This document shows positions 35,973 through 44,578 of a stretch of 64,000 nt of DNA, piece by piece. How positions within the stretch are numbered: the stretch's first letter is position 1; every line of letters starts with the position of its first letter. Source of the DNA: Arthrobacter sp. PGP41 (GTDB lineage Bacteria; Actinomycetota; Actinomycetes; Actinomycetales; Micrococcaceae); the NCBI RefSeq assembly GCF_002953935.1, contig NZ_CP026514.1, forward strand, positions 2,852,001-2,916,000, given 5' to 3'. The notes below the pieces were generated by a model, which saw nothing but the letters and a program-made list of their open reading frames with translations, searched no databases and was not told the DNA's origin. The position numbers and the translations under genes are program-made.

Positions 35973-37604
35973 CTACTTGGACATCACGCCAAGACGGGTC
36001 TTGAACGACGCGTCCAGGGTCTTCTCGATTCCCTTGACATCCGTGCCGGCCACCATGACCTGGGCGCCCTGCAGCAGCGGAAGCGTTGAGAGGTCCTTTG
36101 CGATGGCCTCCTGGGCCTGGCCCAGGAGATCGCTGCGTTCCGCCTTGTCCGTGGTGACGAGCTGCTTCTTGACGATCTCCGTGACTGCGGGATTTTCGTA
36201 GTGGTTGCCGAGGAAGTTGCCCGGAATGAAGAACGGGGTCAGGTAGTTGTCCGCGTCCGAGTAGTCCGGGAACCAGCCCAGCTGGTAGACAGGGTAGGCG
36301 TCCGCACGGCGCTCCTTGGTGTACGTAGTCCATTCCGTGGACTTCAGGTCAACGGTGAAGAGACCGGACTTCTCGAGCTGCTCCTTGACCAGCGCGTACT
36401 CGTCGGCAGCTGAGGTACCGTAGCGGTCCGTGTACTGCAGTTTCAGGTCCACCACGGAGGTGACGCCGGCGTCAGCCAGGACCTTCTTGGCCTTGTCTAC
36501 GCTTGGCTTGCCGTTTCCGTCGCCGTACAGGCTCTTCAGCGGTTCCGCTGCTCCTTCGAATTCCTTGGGGACGTAGGAATAGACAGGGGTGTAGGTGTTC
36601 TTGAAGACCTGGGAAGCGATAACGTCGCGGTCAACGAGGTGTGCTATCGCCTGGCGCACGGCCCGCGACTTCGCGGGGTCGGCTTCGGGAGTCTTCGCGC
36701 CGAACGGCATGGTGTCGAAGTTGAAGACCATGTAGCGCAGTTCCCCGCCGGGGCCCTTGTGGACCTTGACCTTGGAGTCCTTTTCCAGGTCGGCCACGTC
36801 GGTTGCCGTGAGGATGCGGCCTGCAACGTCAATGTTGCCCTGCTGGACGTCGAGTTTCAGGTTGTTCGGGTCGGCGTAGTGCTTGAGCGTGGCGCCGCCG
36901 TTGGCTGCCTTGCCAAGGAGGCCCTGGTAGTCCGGGTTGGGCTTGAAGCTGACCAGTTCGTTCTTTTTGTAGCTTTCAATGGTGTACTGGCCGGCGAAGG
37001 GCTTTGCGGCGACGATGGCGTCGTCGTCCATGATCTTGTCCGCCGGGAAGACCTGCTCGTCCACGATCGGCCCGGGGTTCGAGGCCAGGACGCCAGGGAA
37101 CACCTGGTCATTTCCGGCCGCAAGGGTGAACACCACGGTGTTGGCGTCCGTCGCCTCGATTTTTTCCATGTTCGAAAGCAGTGAGGCCGGGCCGTTGGGA
37201 TCGTCAATGGCCTTGACCCGCTTGAAGGAGAACACCACGTCCGAGGAATCCAGCGTATTGCCGTTGGCGAACTTCAGGCCGGGCTTCAGCTTGACCGTGT
37301 ACTCGGTGGAGCTGGTGAAGGAGGCGGACTCGGCGATGTCCGGCGCGGCGTCGGCAGTGCCGGGCTTGTAGTTGAGCAGGAACGGATAGATCTGGTTCAT
37401 CACCATGAAGGATCCGCCGTCATAGGATCCGGCGGGATCGAGGGTGACCACCTTGTCCGTGGTGCCGTAGGTGATGGCACCGCCCCCTGCCTCCCCGGTT
37501 GAGGTTCCGCCGCCGCCTGAGGGGCCCGTGCAGGCAGTCAGTGCGAGTGCGGAGATGCCTGCGAGCGCGATTGCGCCATGCAGTGCTTTGTTGCTCTTCG
37601 TCAT
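35973..37604 (-). CDS. Oligopeptide-binding lipoprotein of ABC importer (SBP family 5)
   Basis: 543 residues. Signal peptide with lipobox ALTAC (Cys about residue 25), a Gly/Ser-rich linker, then the family 5 binding-protein fold (ITYGTTDKVVTLDPAGSYDGGS, KFANGNTLDSSDVVFSFKR). It captures peptides at the outer face of the membrane for the permease/ATPase encoded downstream. The upstream gap contains an inverted repeat that could be an operator. Confidence 0.93.
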   Translation of the reverse strand: MTKSNKALHGAIALAGISALALTACTGPSGGGGTSTGEAGGGAITYGTTDKVVTLDPAGSYDGGSFMVMNQIYPFLLNYKPGTADAAPDIAESASFTSSTEYTVKLKPGLKFANGNTLDSSDVVFSFKRVKAIDDPNGPASLLSNMEKIEATDANTVVFTLAAGNDQVFPGVLASNPGPIVDEQVFPADKIMDDDAIVAAKPFAGQYTIESYKKNELVSFKPNPDYQGLLGKAANGGATLKHYADPNNLKLDVQQGNIDVAGRILTATDVADLEKDSKVKVHKGPGGELRYMVFNFDTMPFGAKTPEADPAKSRAVRQAIAHLVDRDVIASQVFKNTYTPVYSYVPKEFEGAAEPLKSLYGDGNGKPSVDKAKKVLADAGVTSVVDLKLQYTDRYGTSAADEYALVKEQLEKSGLFTVDLKSTEWTTYTKERRADAYPVYQLGWFPDYSDADNYLTPFFIPGNFLGNHYENPAVTEIVKKQLVTTDKAERSDLLGQAQEAIAKDLSTLPLLQGAQVMVAGTDVKGIEKTLDASFKTRLGVMSK

Positions 37605-37725
37605 CCGTGAACTTTCTGTTCGATGAGTGCGCGCCCGCCGACCGCTGATGGGTACGTGTGTCCAGGCGGAAGCGCGCGGTGCTGATGGCTAGATTCAATC
37701 AGAGAGTCAACCCTCAGACGCGGCT

Positions 37726-37749
37726 ATTTTGTGAGTTGAGACACAAAAT
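37726..37749. promoter_or_regulatory. Operator-like palindrome upstream of the oligopeptide-binding gene
   Basis: Arms ATTTTGTG (37726-37733) and CACAAAAT (37742-37749) are perfectly complementary, eight bases apart. The centre also reads TGTGA-N6-ACACA, one base from a CRP-type site. It lies 122 bases upstream of the binding-protein start and 90 bases past the mnmA stop, so it most likely belongs to the importer operon. Confidence 0.45.
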
Positions 37750-37797
37750 TTACCTGAATGGGCCGCGGCCTCCCGCCATGGCGCACACAAGAAAGAA

Positions 37798-37824
37798 CAC
37801 CGCCCCGGCGGAACCGGGACGGTG
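37798..37824 (-). terminator. Terminator after mnmA
   Basis: Eleven-base arms (CACCGTCCCGG and CCGGGGCGGTG on the minus strand) with one G-U pair and a five-base loop, followed on the minus strand by TTCTTTCTT. It begins 16 bases after the mnmA stop. Confidence 0.65.
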
Positions 37825-37839
37825 CTCGAAGTCGATGGC

Positions 37840-38979
37840 CTAGAGTGCGGCGCGCTGAAGGGAGCGGGCGGCGTCGATCGTGGCCTGGCCCAGCACGCGG
37901 CTGCCCTGGTACAGGACTATCGTCTGGCCGGGGGCCACTCCGCGCAGCGGAGTGGTGAGCCGGACGACAAGCTGGCCTCCGCCCTCTTCCGTGTCCTGGC
38001 CGGCCGGCTCCATGCGTGCCGTGGCAGCAACGGGATCGCCGTGCGCACGCACCTGGGCGTGGCATGCGAACTCCCCGCCGGTTCCCACTTCAGCGATGGG
38101 CAGCCCGGCCCAGGACACCTTGATGCCGCGGATCTCGTCAATCGCCAGCAGCGCCTCAGGGCCTACCACAACCTTGTTCTCCTTGGGCCGGATCTCAAGG
38201 ACGAACCGCGGCTTGCCGTCGGCGGCAGGCGTGCCCAGCTTCAGTCCTCGGCGCTGGCCCACGGTGAAGGCGTTGGCGCCAGGATGTTCACCTACCTTGC
38301 TGCCCGTTTCATCCACGATGTCCCCGGTGGACATGTCGATCTTTTCCGCCAGCCATCCGGCGGTGTCGCCGTCGGGGATGAAGCAGATGTCGTGGCTGTC
38401 CGGCTTGTTGGCGACGGACAGGCCGCGCCGCTCGGCCTCTGCACGCACTTCAGCCTTGGACGGTGTGTCAGCGAGCGGGAACATTGAGTGCTTGAGCTGC
38501 TCGTGCGTCAGGACGCCCAGGACGTAGCTCTGGTCCTTGGCCCAGTCAGCTGCGCGGTGGAGTTCGCGGTTGCCGTCAGCGTCCTCGATCACCTTGGCAT
38601 AGTGTCCCGTGCACACGGCGTCGAAGCCCAGTGCTATGGCCTTCTCCAGCAGTGCCGCGAACTTGATCCGCTCGTTGCAGCGCATGCAGGGGTTGGGCGT
38701 CCGGCCGGCGGCATACTCATCGATGAAGTCCTGGACGACGTCTTCCTTGAACCGCTCGGAGAAATCCCAGACGTAGTACGGAATGCCCAGCACATCGCAG
38801 GCGCGCCAGGCGTCACGGGAGTCTTCAATGGTGCAGCAGCCCCGGCTTCCGGTGCGCAGCGTTCCGGGCATGCGGGACAACGCCAGGTGCACGCCGACGA
38901 CGTCGTGCCCTGCCTCGACGGCGCGGGCGGCGGCAACGGCGGAGTCGACTCCGCCGCTCATGGCTGCTAGAACTCGCAT
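37840..38979 (-). CDS. mnmA: tRNA-specific 2-thiouridylase MnmA
   Basis: 379 residues. N-terminal ATP pyrophosphatase loop SGGVDS (residues 8-13), then the two catalytic cysteines expected in [12 protein letters not shown] (C about 107) and DICFIPDGD (C about 206). MnmA puts sulfur on U34 of tRNA Lys, Glu and Gln, taking it from a cysteine desulfurase. That enzyme is encoded immediately upstream on the same strand, 141 bases away, as iscS-trmU are in mycobacteria (Rv3025c-Rv3024c). Confidence 0.95.
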   Translation of the reverse strand: MRVLAAMSGGVDSAVAAARAVEAGHDVVGVHLALSRMPGTLRTGSRGCCTIEDSRDAWRACDVLGIPYYVWDFSERFKEDVVQDFIDEYAAGRTPNPCMRCNERIKFAALLEKAIALGFDAVCTGHYAKVIEDADGNRELHRAADWAKDQSYVLGVLTHEQLKHSMFPLADTPSKAEVRAEAERRGLSVANKPDSHDICFIPDGDTAGWLAEKIDMSTGDIVDETGSKVGEHPGANAFTVGQRRGLKLGTPAADGKPRFVLEIRPKENKVVVGPEALLAIDEIRGIKVSWAGLPIAEVGTGGEFACHAQVRAHGDPVAATARMEPAGQDTEEGGGQLVVRLTTPLRGVAPGQTIVLYQGSRVLGQATIDAARSLQRAAL

Positions 38980-39120
38980 GTTTGCTTTCTGTTGGGGTAC
39001 TTCCGGCTCCGGGGCCGAACTGCCGGAGGCTGGCCTAAAAGGCGGGCAGCCAGCCGGAAACGATCTTCGCCTATCTATTCTACGGCGGTGTCAATTCGAC
39101 GGGCGCGGGTAACGCTCCCG

Positions 39121-40350
39121 TCATTCTTGGACCGAGACCCGGCGGGCCAGGGTTCCTGCGGTCTGGATAGTGGATTCATGTCCCGCCATGCCCGCCTGCC
39201 GCGCCCGTGCATAGGCTCCGGGGAGCGCGGCCAGCAGCGCATCGACGTCGGCCTCCACGGATGCGTGGCCCAGGGTGAACCGCTGCGCTCCGCGCGCAGT
39301 CTCCTCGTCCAGGCCCATGGCCAGCAGGACGTGCGAAGGCCGCGGCACCCCTGCCGTGCACGCGGAACCCGTAGATGATTCCACCCCTGCCAGGTCCAGG
39401 AGGAACAGCAGGGAGTCCCCTTCGCAGCCGGGGAAGGTGAAGTGCGCGTTGCCGGGGAGCCGGCCGCTCCCGGGGGCACCCCGCAGGACGGCTTCCGGAA
39501 CCTGTTCACGGACGCCGTCAATCAGCCGGTCGCGGAGGGCAGCGATCCGTGCCGATTCCTCCCCCAGGGTGGCCGCTGCCTTTTCCGCAGCCGCGGCGAA
39601 GGCCGCGATGGAGGCGGTGTCCAGCGTGCCGGAGCGGACGTCGCGTTCCTGGCCGCCACCGTGCTGGACGGGTGTCAGTTTCACCGCCCGCCCGAGCAGG
39701 AGGGCCCCTACCCCCACCGGTCCGCCGATTTTGTGCCCGGAGATTGACATCGCGTCCAGGCCGGAGGCCCTGAAGTCCACAGGGAGCGAACCGAATGCCT
39801 GTACCGCGTCCGAATGCACGGGCACCCCTGCGGCGTGGACCAGTTCCACGATCCGGCTGACAGGCTGGATGGTGCCCACCTCGTTGTTTGCCCACATGAC
39901 CGTGGCCAGTGCAATAGTGTCCGGGTCACGGGCGAGTTCCGCTTCCAGCGCGGCCAGGTCCACAACCCCTTCGCTGTCCACGGGAAGCCATGCCACCTCG
40001 GCGCCTTCGTGCCGCTCCAGCCACTCCACCGTGTCCAGGACGGCATGGTGCTCGACGGCGGAACACAGGATGCGGCGCCGTGCAGGGTTTTCTGCCATCC
40101 GGGACCAGTAGAGGCCTTTGACGGCCAGGTTGTCGGACTCTGTGCCCCCGGAGGTGAAGATGACTTCCGAGGGATGGGCTCCCGCCGCAGCCGCAATTGC
40201 CTCCCGCGCGTCCTCCACGGCGCGGCGGGCGCGGCGGCCGGAGCCGTGCAGGGAGGAGGGGTTCCCGGTGCGCGCGAGCTCACGCGTCAAGGCAGCCAGC
40301 GCCTCGGGTGAGAGGGGCGTGGTTGCGGCATGGTCCAGGTAAACGGGCAC
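39121..40350 (-). CDS. Cysteine desulfurase (IscS/NifS family)
   Basis: 409 residues, class V aminotransferase fold. It opens [16 protein letters not shown], has the PLP lysine in [10 protein letters not shown] and the sulfur-carrying cysteine in [10 protein letters not shown]. It extracts sulfur from cysteine for thiolation and Fe-S assembly. The mnmA gene directly downstream suggests tRNA thiolation as a main use. GTG start lies against GGGAG. Confidence 0.93.
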   Translation of the reverse strand: MPVYLDHAATTPLSPEALAALTRELARTGNPSSLHGSGRRARRAVEDAREAIAAAAGAHPSEVIFTSGGTESDNLAVKGLYWSRMAENPARRRILCSAVEHHAVLDTVEWLERHEGAEVAWLPVDSEGVVDLAALEAELARDPDTIALATVMWANNEVGTIQPVSRIVELVHAAGVPVHSDAVQAFGSLPVDFRASGLDAMSISGHKIGGPVGVGALLLGRAVKLTPVQHGGGQERDVRSGTLDTASIAAFAAAAEKAAATLGEESARIAALRDRLIDGVREQVPEAVLRGAPGSGRLPGNAHFTFPGCEGDSLLFLLDLAGVESSTGSACTAGVPRPSHVLLAMGLDEETARGAQRFTLGHASVEADVDALLAALPGAYARARQAGMAGHESTIQTAGTLARRVSVQE

Positions 40351-40404
40351 CTCCCAATTCTACTGTCCATGCCTCCAGGCAGGAGCGGCTGCCCTTTGGG
40401 GCTG

Positions 40405-41103
40405 CTAGCCGGCCGGCGGGAGCACAGGCAGGAAACGCACGACGTCGGCCTTGGCCGCGGCGAGAGTGGCGGCGTCCGGGCAGGAGATGGAGACATAGAC
40501 CGACGAGCCGGCAGTGCCGAATAGCCTGGCCAGCACAGCGGTTGCCCTGCCGCCCGGCTTCGCTGCCTGCTCCAGTGCCAGCACCTCCACCGTGCGCCCT
40601 GGCCCTTCCTGGGGCGCGCCCCACTGCAGGGTCTCCGTTTTCAGGTAGCCGGGGAGGATGGACGGATCAAGGTATTCGAAGAGGGCAATGGTCGATTCCC
40701 GGTCATCAGCCCGGGCAAGGGCGTTCTGGCTGGTGCGTGTCTTGGCGGCCACCAGGCATCCGTCCGCCTTGGTGTACCGGCTTTCGCCCGCGACGTTGCG
40801 GCTGCCGGCCTTCCAGCCCGGAGCTTCCTTGAGTCCATCCGAGATTCCAACCGGCACCCCCGGGGCCAGGGTGCCGCCGGCAGCAAAGGGCAGGTCTCGG
40901 CCGGCTACTGCCTCAGCGTCGTGGCCCGGCGTTATGGTGGGCGTCGCCACTGCGGGCGTGCTGGCCACAGGTTCCGGAACGGCCGGGTCCCGCACATCGA
41001 TGCTGCAGCCGCCCGCGAGCAGGGCTGCCAGTGCTGCTGCCAGCAGCGGCACGGTCCGCCGCCCGGCCCCGCGGGCCGTTCCCGCCGTCGTCGGCATTTT
41101 CAT
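40405..41103 (-). CDS. Secreted lipoprotein of unknown function
   Basis: About 232 residues. N-terminal signal with lipobox LLAGGC, so it is lipid-anchored outside the membrane. A Pro/Thr/Ala-rich linker and a ~170-residue domain with two further cysteines (DGCLVAAK, SISCPDAA) follow; these could form a disulfide. Two starts are possible: ATG 41103 and ATG 41097. The latter is better spaced from GTAGGA. No family was recognised. It lies 54 bases upstream of the cysteine desulfurase on the same strand. Confidence 0.75.
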   Translation of the reverse strand: MKMPTTAGTARGAGRRTVPLLAAALAALLAGGCSIDVRDPAVPEPVASTPAVATPTITPGHDAEAVAGRDLPFAAGGTLAPGVPVGISDGLKEAPGWKAGSRNVAGESRYTKADGCLVAAKTRTSQNALARADDRESTIALFEYLDPSILPGYLKTETLQWGAPQEGPGRTVEVLALEQAAKPGGRATAVLARLFGTAGSSVYVSISCPDAATLAAAKADVVRFLPVLPPAG

Positions 41104-41323
41104 TCCTACCCCAATGCATCCTGCGGCGGCCCGGACGGCCGCATGCACGAGTCTAGGGGCAGCGCAGCCCGGGCCAACATCCGGCGCCCGGGCGCCGTCA
41201 CGCAGGGTCGGCGGGCCGCAGGGAACCCTGCAGGGCCGGAACCTCGTTGTCCAGGAAGGGCCGTTAAACTGTGCAGACCTGGCTACATGCGAAGACTGGC
41301 CGGATCAACCGAAGGATGGGTGC

Positions 41324-42274
41324 TTGACCGAGAGCAGCAGCTCGTATTACCAGGTGCTTCGCGTGCCGGTGACAGCCACGGAAAAGGAAATCAAGGTGGC
41401 CTACCGCCGGGCTGCCCGAACGGCCCACCCGGATCACGGGGGCGACGCCGCGGCATTCCGGCGGGTGACACGGGCCTATGAAACCCTCATCGACCCCATC
41501 CGCAGGAAAGCCTACGACCGCTCCTACGCCGCCGGCACTGTCCGCGGTGACGAGTCGGACAGGGAGCCGCACTTCGACGCCCCGCCGGCAGGCAGCCGCG
41601 CTTCTGCCACCGTGCACCGGCCAGGCAACGCCCGCAACACCGCCGGCGATCCCCCGGTCTACGTCCCGGCGTACGACAGCCTTCCCGCCGGGGAAGTTCC
41701 CCTGGTCCCGCTGGCACTCGCCAGCCAACAGGTCCACGGAATGCCCCGGAAACGTGGAATATTCGGCGCCGAGGCACGCATCCAGCGGGAGATGCGCACC
41801 GTCCAGCTCCTCACCCGACAGGTACTGCCGGCAATTCCGGCCGCCAGGCTCATCAATGGCCTCCAGTCCCCCGCAGACAACAGCCACATCGACCATGCTG
41901 TGCTGTCCGGGTACCGGCTGGCGCTGATCGGCTCCATGCTGCTGCCCAAAGGCGCCTATGCCTGGGACGGCCGGACCCTGAACCACGGGGGCCGTGCCAT
42001 CCCCCCGCCGCAGCTCGCGCACGTGGTGCGCGCCATGCAGGACATCTTCCCGGAGCTGAATGTCACAGGCTGGACCGTGGTGCTCAGTCCGGGCGGCAAC
42101 CTCCATGAGCCGGTGATCGACAACCACCGCCGGTCAGCAGGCGGGCTGGAGGCCGTACAGGTGGTTAATGCCGCAGGGATGGTCCGCGGCCTCAAGGAAT
42201 TCCTCGCCGCCGGGCCGGCCCCCAATACGGTGAACGTTCCGGTGCTGGCCAGGCTGCTGCGCGGCATGCACTGA
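41324..42274 (+). CDS. J-domain protein with degenerate NERD-like C-terminal domain
   Basis: 316 residues from TTG 41324 (AGGA seven bases upstream). The J domain (about 8-68) has the HPD motif at residues 35-37, so it should stimulate a DnaK-type chaperone. A disordered linker follows. The C-terminal part (about 145-310) resembles a NERD nuclease-like fold: FGAEARIQREM, then SHIDHAVLSGYRLALIGS. In active NERD proteins the last stretch reads roughly D...xExK; here the E and K are I and S, so nuclease activity is unlikely. The NERD assignment is inference. It diverges from the lipoprotein gene. Confidence 0.75.
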   Translation: MTESSSSYYQVLRVPVTATEKEIKVAYRRAARTAHPDHGGDAAAFRRVTRAYETLIDPIRRKAYDRSYAAGTVRGDESDREPHFDAPPAGSRASATVHRPGNARNTAGDPPVYVPAYDSLPAGEVPLVPLALASQQVHGMPRKRGIFGAEARIQREMRTVQLLTRQVLPAIPAARLINGLQSPADNSHIDHAVLSGYRLALIGSMLLPKGAYAWDGRTLNHGGRAIPPPQLAHVVRAMQDIFPELNVTGWTVVLSPGGNLHEPVIDNHRRSAGGLEAVQVVNAAGMVRGLKEFLAAGPAPNTVNVPVLARLLRGMH

Positions 42275-42316
42275 CCCCGGACGGCCTGGACCCGCAACGG
42301 TCGCTAGGATGGAAGC

Positions 42317-42784
42317 GTGTTCCGCATCCTTTTCCACGCCCCCGAAATCCCCGGCAATACCGGCAACGCCATCAGGCTGGCAGCCATCACCGGGGCCGAA
42401 CTGCACCTCGTGGAACCGCTCGGCTTCGACTTTTCGGATGCGAAGCTCCGCCGGGCCGGACTCGACTACCACGACCTCGCCGTCGTCACTGTGCACCCGA
42501 GCATCGAGGACGCGTGGCGGCACCTGAAGCCGGAACGGGTATACGCCTTTACTTCGGACGGAGCCGCCAGCTACACGGACATCTCCTACCAGCCGGGTGA
42601 CGTCCTGATGTTCGGGCGGGAATCCGTGGGCCTGCCGCCGGAACTGAAGGCGGATCCCCATGTCACATCCACCGTCCGGTTGCCCATGCTGCCGGCACTG
42701 CGCTCCCTGAACCTGGCCAACGCCGCATCCATTGCCGTGTACGAGGCCTGGCGCCAGCAGGGGTTCGCCGGCGCCCGGATCTGA
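42317..42784 (+). CDS. trmL: tRNA (cytidine/uridine-34-2'-O)-methyltransferase TrmL
   Basis: 155 residues, the single-domain SPOUT size of TrmL. Motifs are IPGNTGNAIRLAA near the start, LMFGRESVGLPPEL for SAM binding in the knot, and MLPALRSLNLANAASIAVYEA. TrmL methylates the wobble base of tRNA-Leu. GTG start; TAGGAT lies six bases upstream and overlaps a GGA ribosome-site match, so a leaderless message is possible. It follows the J-domain gene at 42 bases. Confidence 0.9.
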   Translation: MFRILFHAPEIPGNTGNAIRLAAITGAELHLVEPLGFDFSDAKLRRAGLDYHDLAVVTVHPSIEDAWRHLKPERVYAFTSDGAASYTDISYQPGDVLMFGRESVGLPPELKADPHVTSTVRLPMLPALRSLNLANAASIAVYEAWRQQGFAGARI

Positions 42785-42836
42785 CCTGCGCGGTTCAGGC
42801 ACACCCTCGGCGGGCCGCTTCTTTTTCCCAGCCAAC

Positions 42837-42863
42837 CCATCCGCCCCTGCTGCGGCGTCGAAT
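42837..42863 (+). promoter_or_regulatory. Candidate SigK-type promoter upstream of sigK
   Basis: CCATCC (42837-42842) and TCGAAT (42858-42863) are separated by 15 bases. The mycobacterial SigK consensus is, from memory, CCATCC with CCGAAT about 16-17 bases apart. The -35 match is exact and the -10 differs in one base, with slightly short spacing. This would make sigK self-activating. Confidence 0.4.
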
Positions 42864-42995
42864 CACTCCCGACAACATTCCATCGTGTTCAAGGAGCTGC
42901 AGGTGACATTGCTGGAGTCACGTTCCAGGACCTCCCGCAGCAGCCGGGGCGGCTCTGCTGAGGATTCACGGTCCGGAGACTTATGCTTGGTAGTA

Positions 42996-43634
42996 ATGGA
43001 AACCCCCAATGCCCCGCATCCCGAGGCGCCGCATTCCCAAGCCCCGCATTCCGAGGCCCGTGCCGCGGTGACAGATCCTCCGGCCGACCTCAGCCACCGG
43101 CTTTCAGTCCTGCTGGACAGCATAGGCCGGGGCGACCAGGCAGCCTTCGCCGAGTTCTACCAGCTCACGTCGCGCCGGGTTTTCGGTATGGCCCGCCGCG
43201 TGCTGATCGACCCCGAACTCAGCGAAGACACCACGCAGGAAGTCTTCCTCCAGGTATGGCAGAACGCGGCGAAATTCGATCCCAAAGCCGGGAGCCCGCT
43301 CTCCTGGCTGATGACCATTTCGCACCGCCGTGCCGTGGACAGGGTCCGGTCCTCCCAGTCCTCCACTGATCGCGAGGCCAAATACGGCGCCAGCACCCAG
43401 GACATCGACCACGACACAGTGTCTGACCAGGTGGGGAGCAGGCTGGAAGCCGAGTCCGTGGTCCGTTGCCTTGGAACGCTGACCGAGACGCAGCAGGAGT
43501 CGGTGCGCCTGGCCTACTACGGCGGCCTCACATACCGGGAAGTTGCCGAGCGCCTGAACGCAGCAGTACCGACCATAAAATCCCGGATCCGTGACGGATT
43601 ACTCCGGCTGAAGACCTGTTTGGAGGTGAGTTGA
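42996..43634 (+). CDS. sigK: ECF sigma factor SigK
   Basis: 212 residues from ATG 42996. Region 2 (AFAEFYQLTSRRVFGMARRVL ... DTTQEVFLQVWQNAAKFD) and region 4 (TETQQESVRLAYYGGLTYREVAERL) are clear, with ISHRRAVDRVRSS between them. The closest known type is SigK, and the next gene is its anti-sigma factor. An in-frame GTG at 42903 has a near-ideal AAGGAG six bases before it and would add 31 residues. The intervening codons (TTA, GTA, GTA) are unlike the rest of the gene, and family length favours 42996. The gap to rskA is one base. Confidence 0.87.
   Translation: METPNAPHPEAPHSQAPHSEARAAVTDPPADLSHRLSVLLDSIGRGDQAAFAEFYQLTSRRVFGMARRVLIDPELSEDTTQEVFLQVWQNAAKFDPKAGSPLSWLMTISHRRAVDRVRSSQSSTDREAKYGASTQDIDHDTVSDQVGSRLEAESVVRCLGTLTETQQESVRLAYYGGLTYREVAERLNAAVPTIKSRIRDGLLRLKTCLEVS
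43011..43055 (+). repeat. Three 15-base repeats in the sigK N-terminus
   Basis: Three consecutive 15-base units (43011-43025, 43026-43040, 43041-43055) differ at a few positions and encode APHPE-APHSQ-APHSE. The repeat lies before conserved sigma region 2 and is probably disordered. Confidence 0.75.
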
Positions 43635-43635
43635 G

Positions 43636-44484
43636 ATGAGTGACATGAACCACGGCCGCAACGGCCGTTCCGGTTCGTTTGGCGACACCGTGGCCATGGA
43701 CCTGGCTTCCGGCCGGGCCGTGGAACTGGCGGAACTGTATGCCCTGGACGCGGTGACCGACGAAGAACGCCGGGCGATCGAGCAGTACATCTCGGCTGCC
43801 CCGGCAGCGGAACGTACCGCCTTTTTCGACCGGGTACGCCAAGCGAGGGAAACTTTGGCCAGGACCTTCCGGGTTGAGGAAGAGCCACCGGCCAACCTCT
43901 TCGACCGCATCGTTGCCCAACTTCCTGCACAGGGCAGCCAACCTGAAGAGGACGCCCCGGCCGCAGCTGCAGGGCCTGCCGCCACGCCCGCCGGGGACGA
44001 GCTCGCCAAGGCGCGGCAGCGCCGTGCAGAACGGCGCCGGCCTTCCGGTAGCCGCCGCTGGCTCGCCGGAGTGGCCGCGGCAGCCGCCATCGCCCTCGGC
44101 GGGGTTGGAGTGGGTTCGTACCTGGCGGACCAGAACGATCCCGTCAACCAGGTGGTACGGGCCGGGGACCTGCGGGAAGCCTCGGTGGATGTGGCCGGCG
44201 GCGGTACCGCCACCCTGCTCATTTCTTCATCCGAGGATGCCGCCGTTGTCAAGATGAATGGCGTTCCCGCACCGCCCGCGGGCAAGGTGTACCAGATGTG
44301 GCTGATCCCCAAGGATGGTTCGGCGCCCGTATCACAGGGCCTGATGGACGAAGAAGCCCTCTCCAAGCCGGCTGTGGTGGAAGGGATCTCCTCCGCAGCA
44401 GCGCTGGGGATCACCGTTGAACCGGTGGGCGGGTCCAAGTCGCCGACGCTGCCCACGGTGGCCGCCGCACGCTTGGGTGCGTAG
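43636..44484 (+). CDS. rskA: Anti-sigma-K factor RskA
   Basis: 282 residues. The N-terminal cytoplasmic anti-sigma domain (LASGRAVELAELYALDAVTDEERRAIEQYI) is followed by one membrane segment at about 137-158 (WLAGVAAAAAIALGGVGVGSYLA) and an extracellular RskA domain ending in PPAGKVYQMWLIPKDG ... ITVEPVGGSKSPT. RskA holds SigK at the membrane until regulated proteolysis frees it. GGAGGT lies ten bases before the ATG, inside the sigK end, so the pair is co-translated. Confidence 0.92.
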   Translation: MSDMNHGRNGRSGSFGDTVAMDLASGRAVELAELYALDAVTDEERRAIEQYISAAPAAERTAFFDRVRQARETLARTFRVEEEPPANLFDRIVAQLPAQGSQPEEDAPAAAAGPAATPAGDELAKARQRRAERRRPSGSRRWLAGVAAAAAIALGGVGVGSYLADQNDPVNQVVRAGDLREASVDVAGGGTATLLISSSEDAAVVKMNGVPAPPAGKVYQMWLIPKDGSAPVSQGLMDEEALSKPAVVEGISSAAALGITVEPVGGSKSPTLPTVAAARLGA

Positions 44485-44493
44485 GGACAGGCT

Positions 44494-44554
44494 CCCGCAC
44501 CATCCGAAAGCGTCCCGTTCCATCTTCCGGCAGGAAATGGTGCGGGGCGCTTTT
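44494..44554 (+). terminator. Terminator after rskA with two competing stems
   Basis: One stem pairs 44507-44517 with 44543-44553 and ends in TTTT. A second perfect ten-base stem pairs CCCGCACCAT (44494-44503) with ATGGTGCGGG (44537-44546). The right arms overlap, so only one can form at a time. Confidence 0.6.
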
Positions 44555-44578
44555 GCGTGTGGTCAGCCGGGAAAGTTG

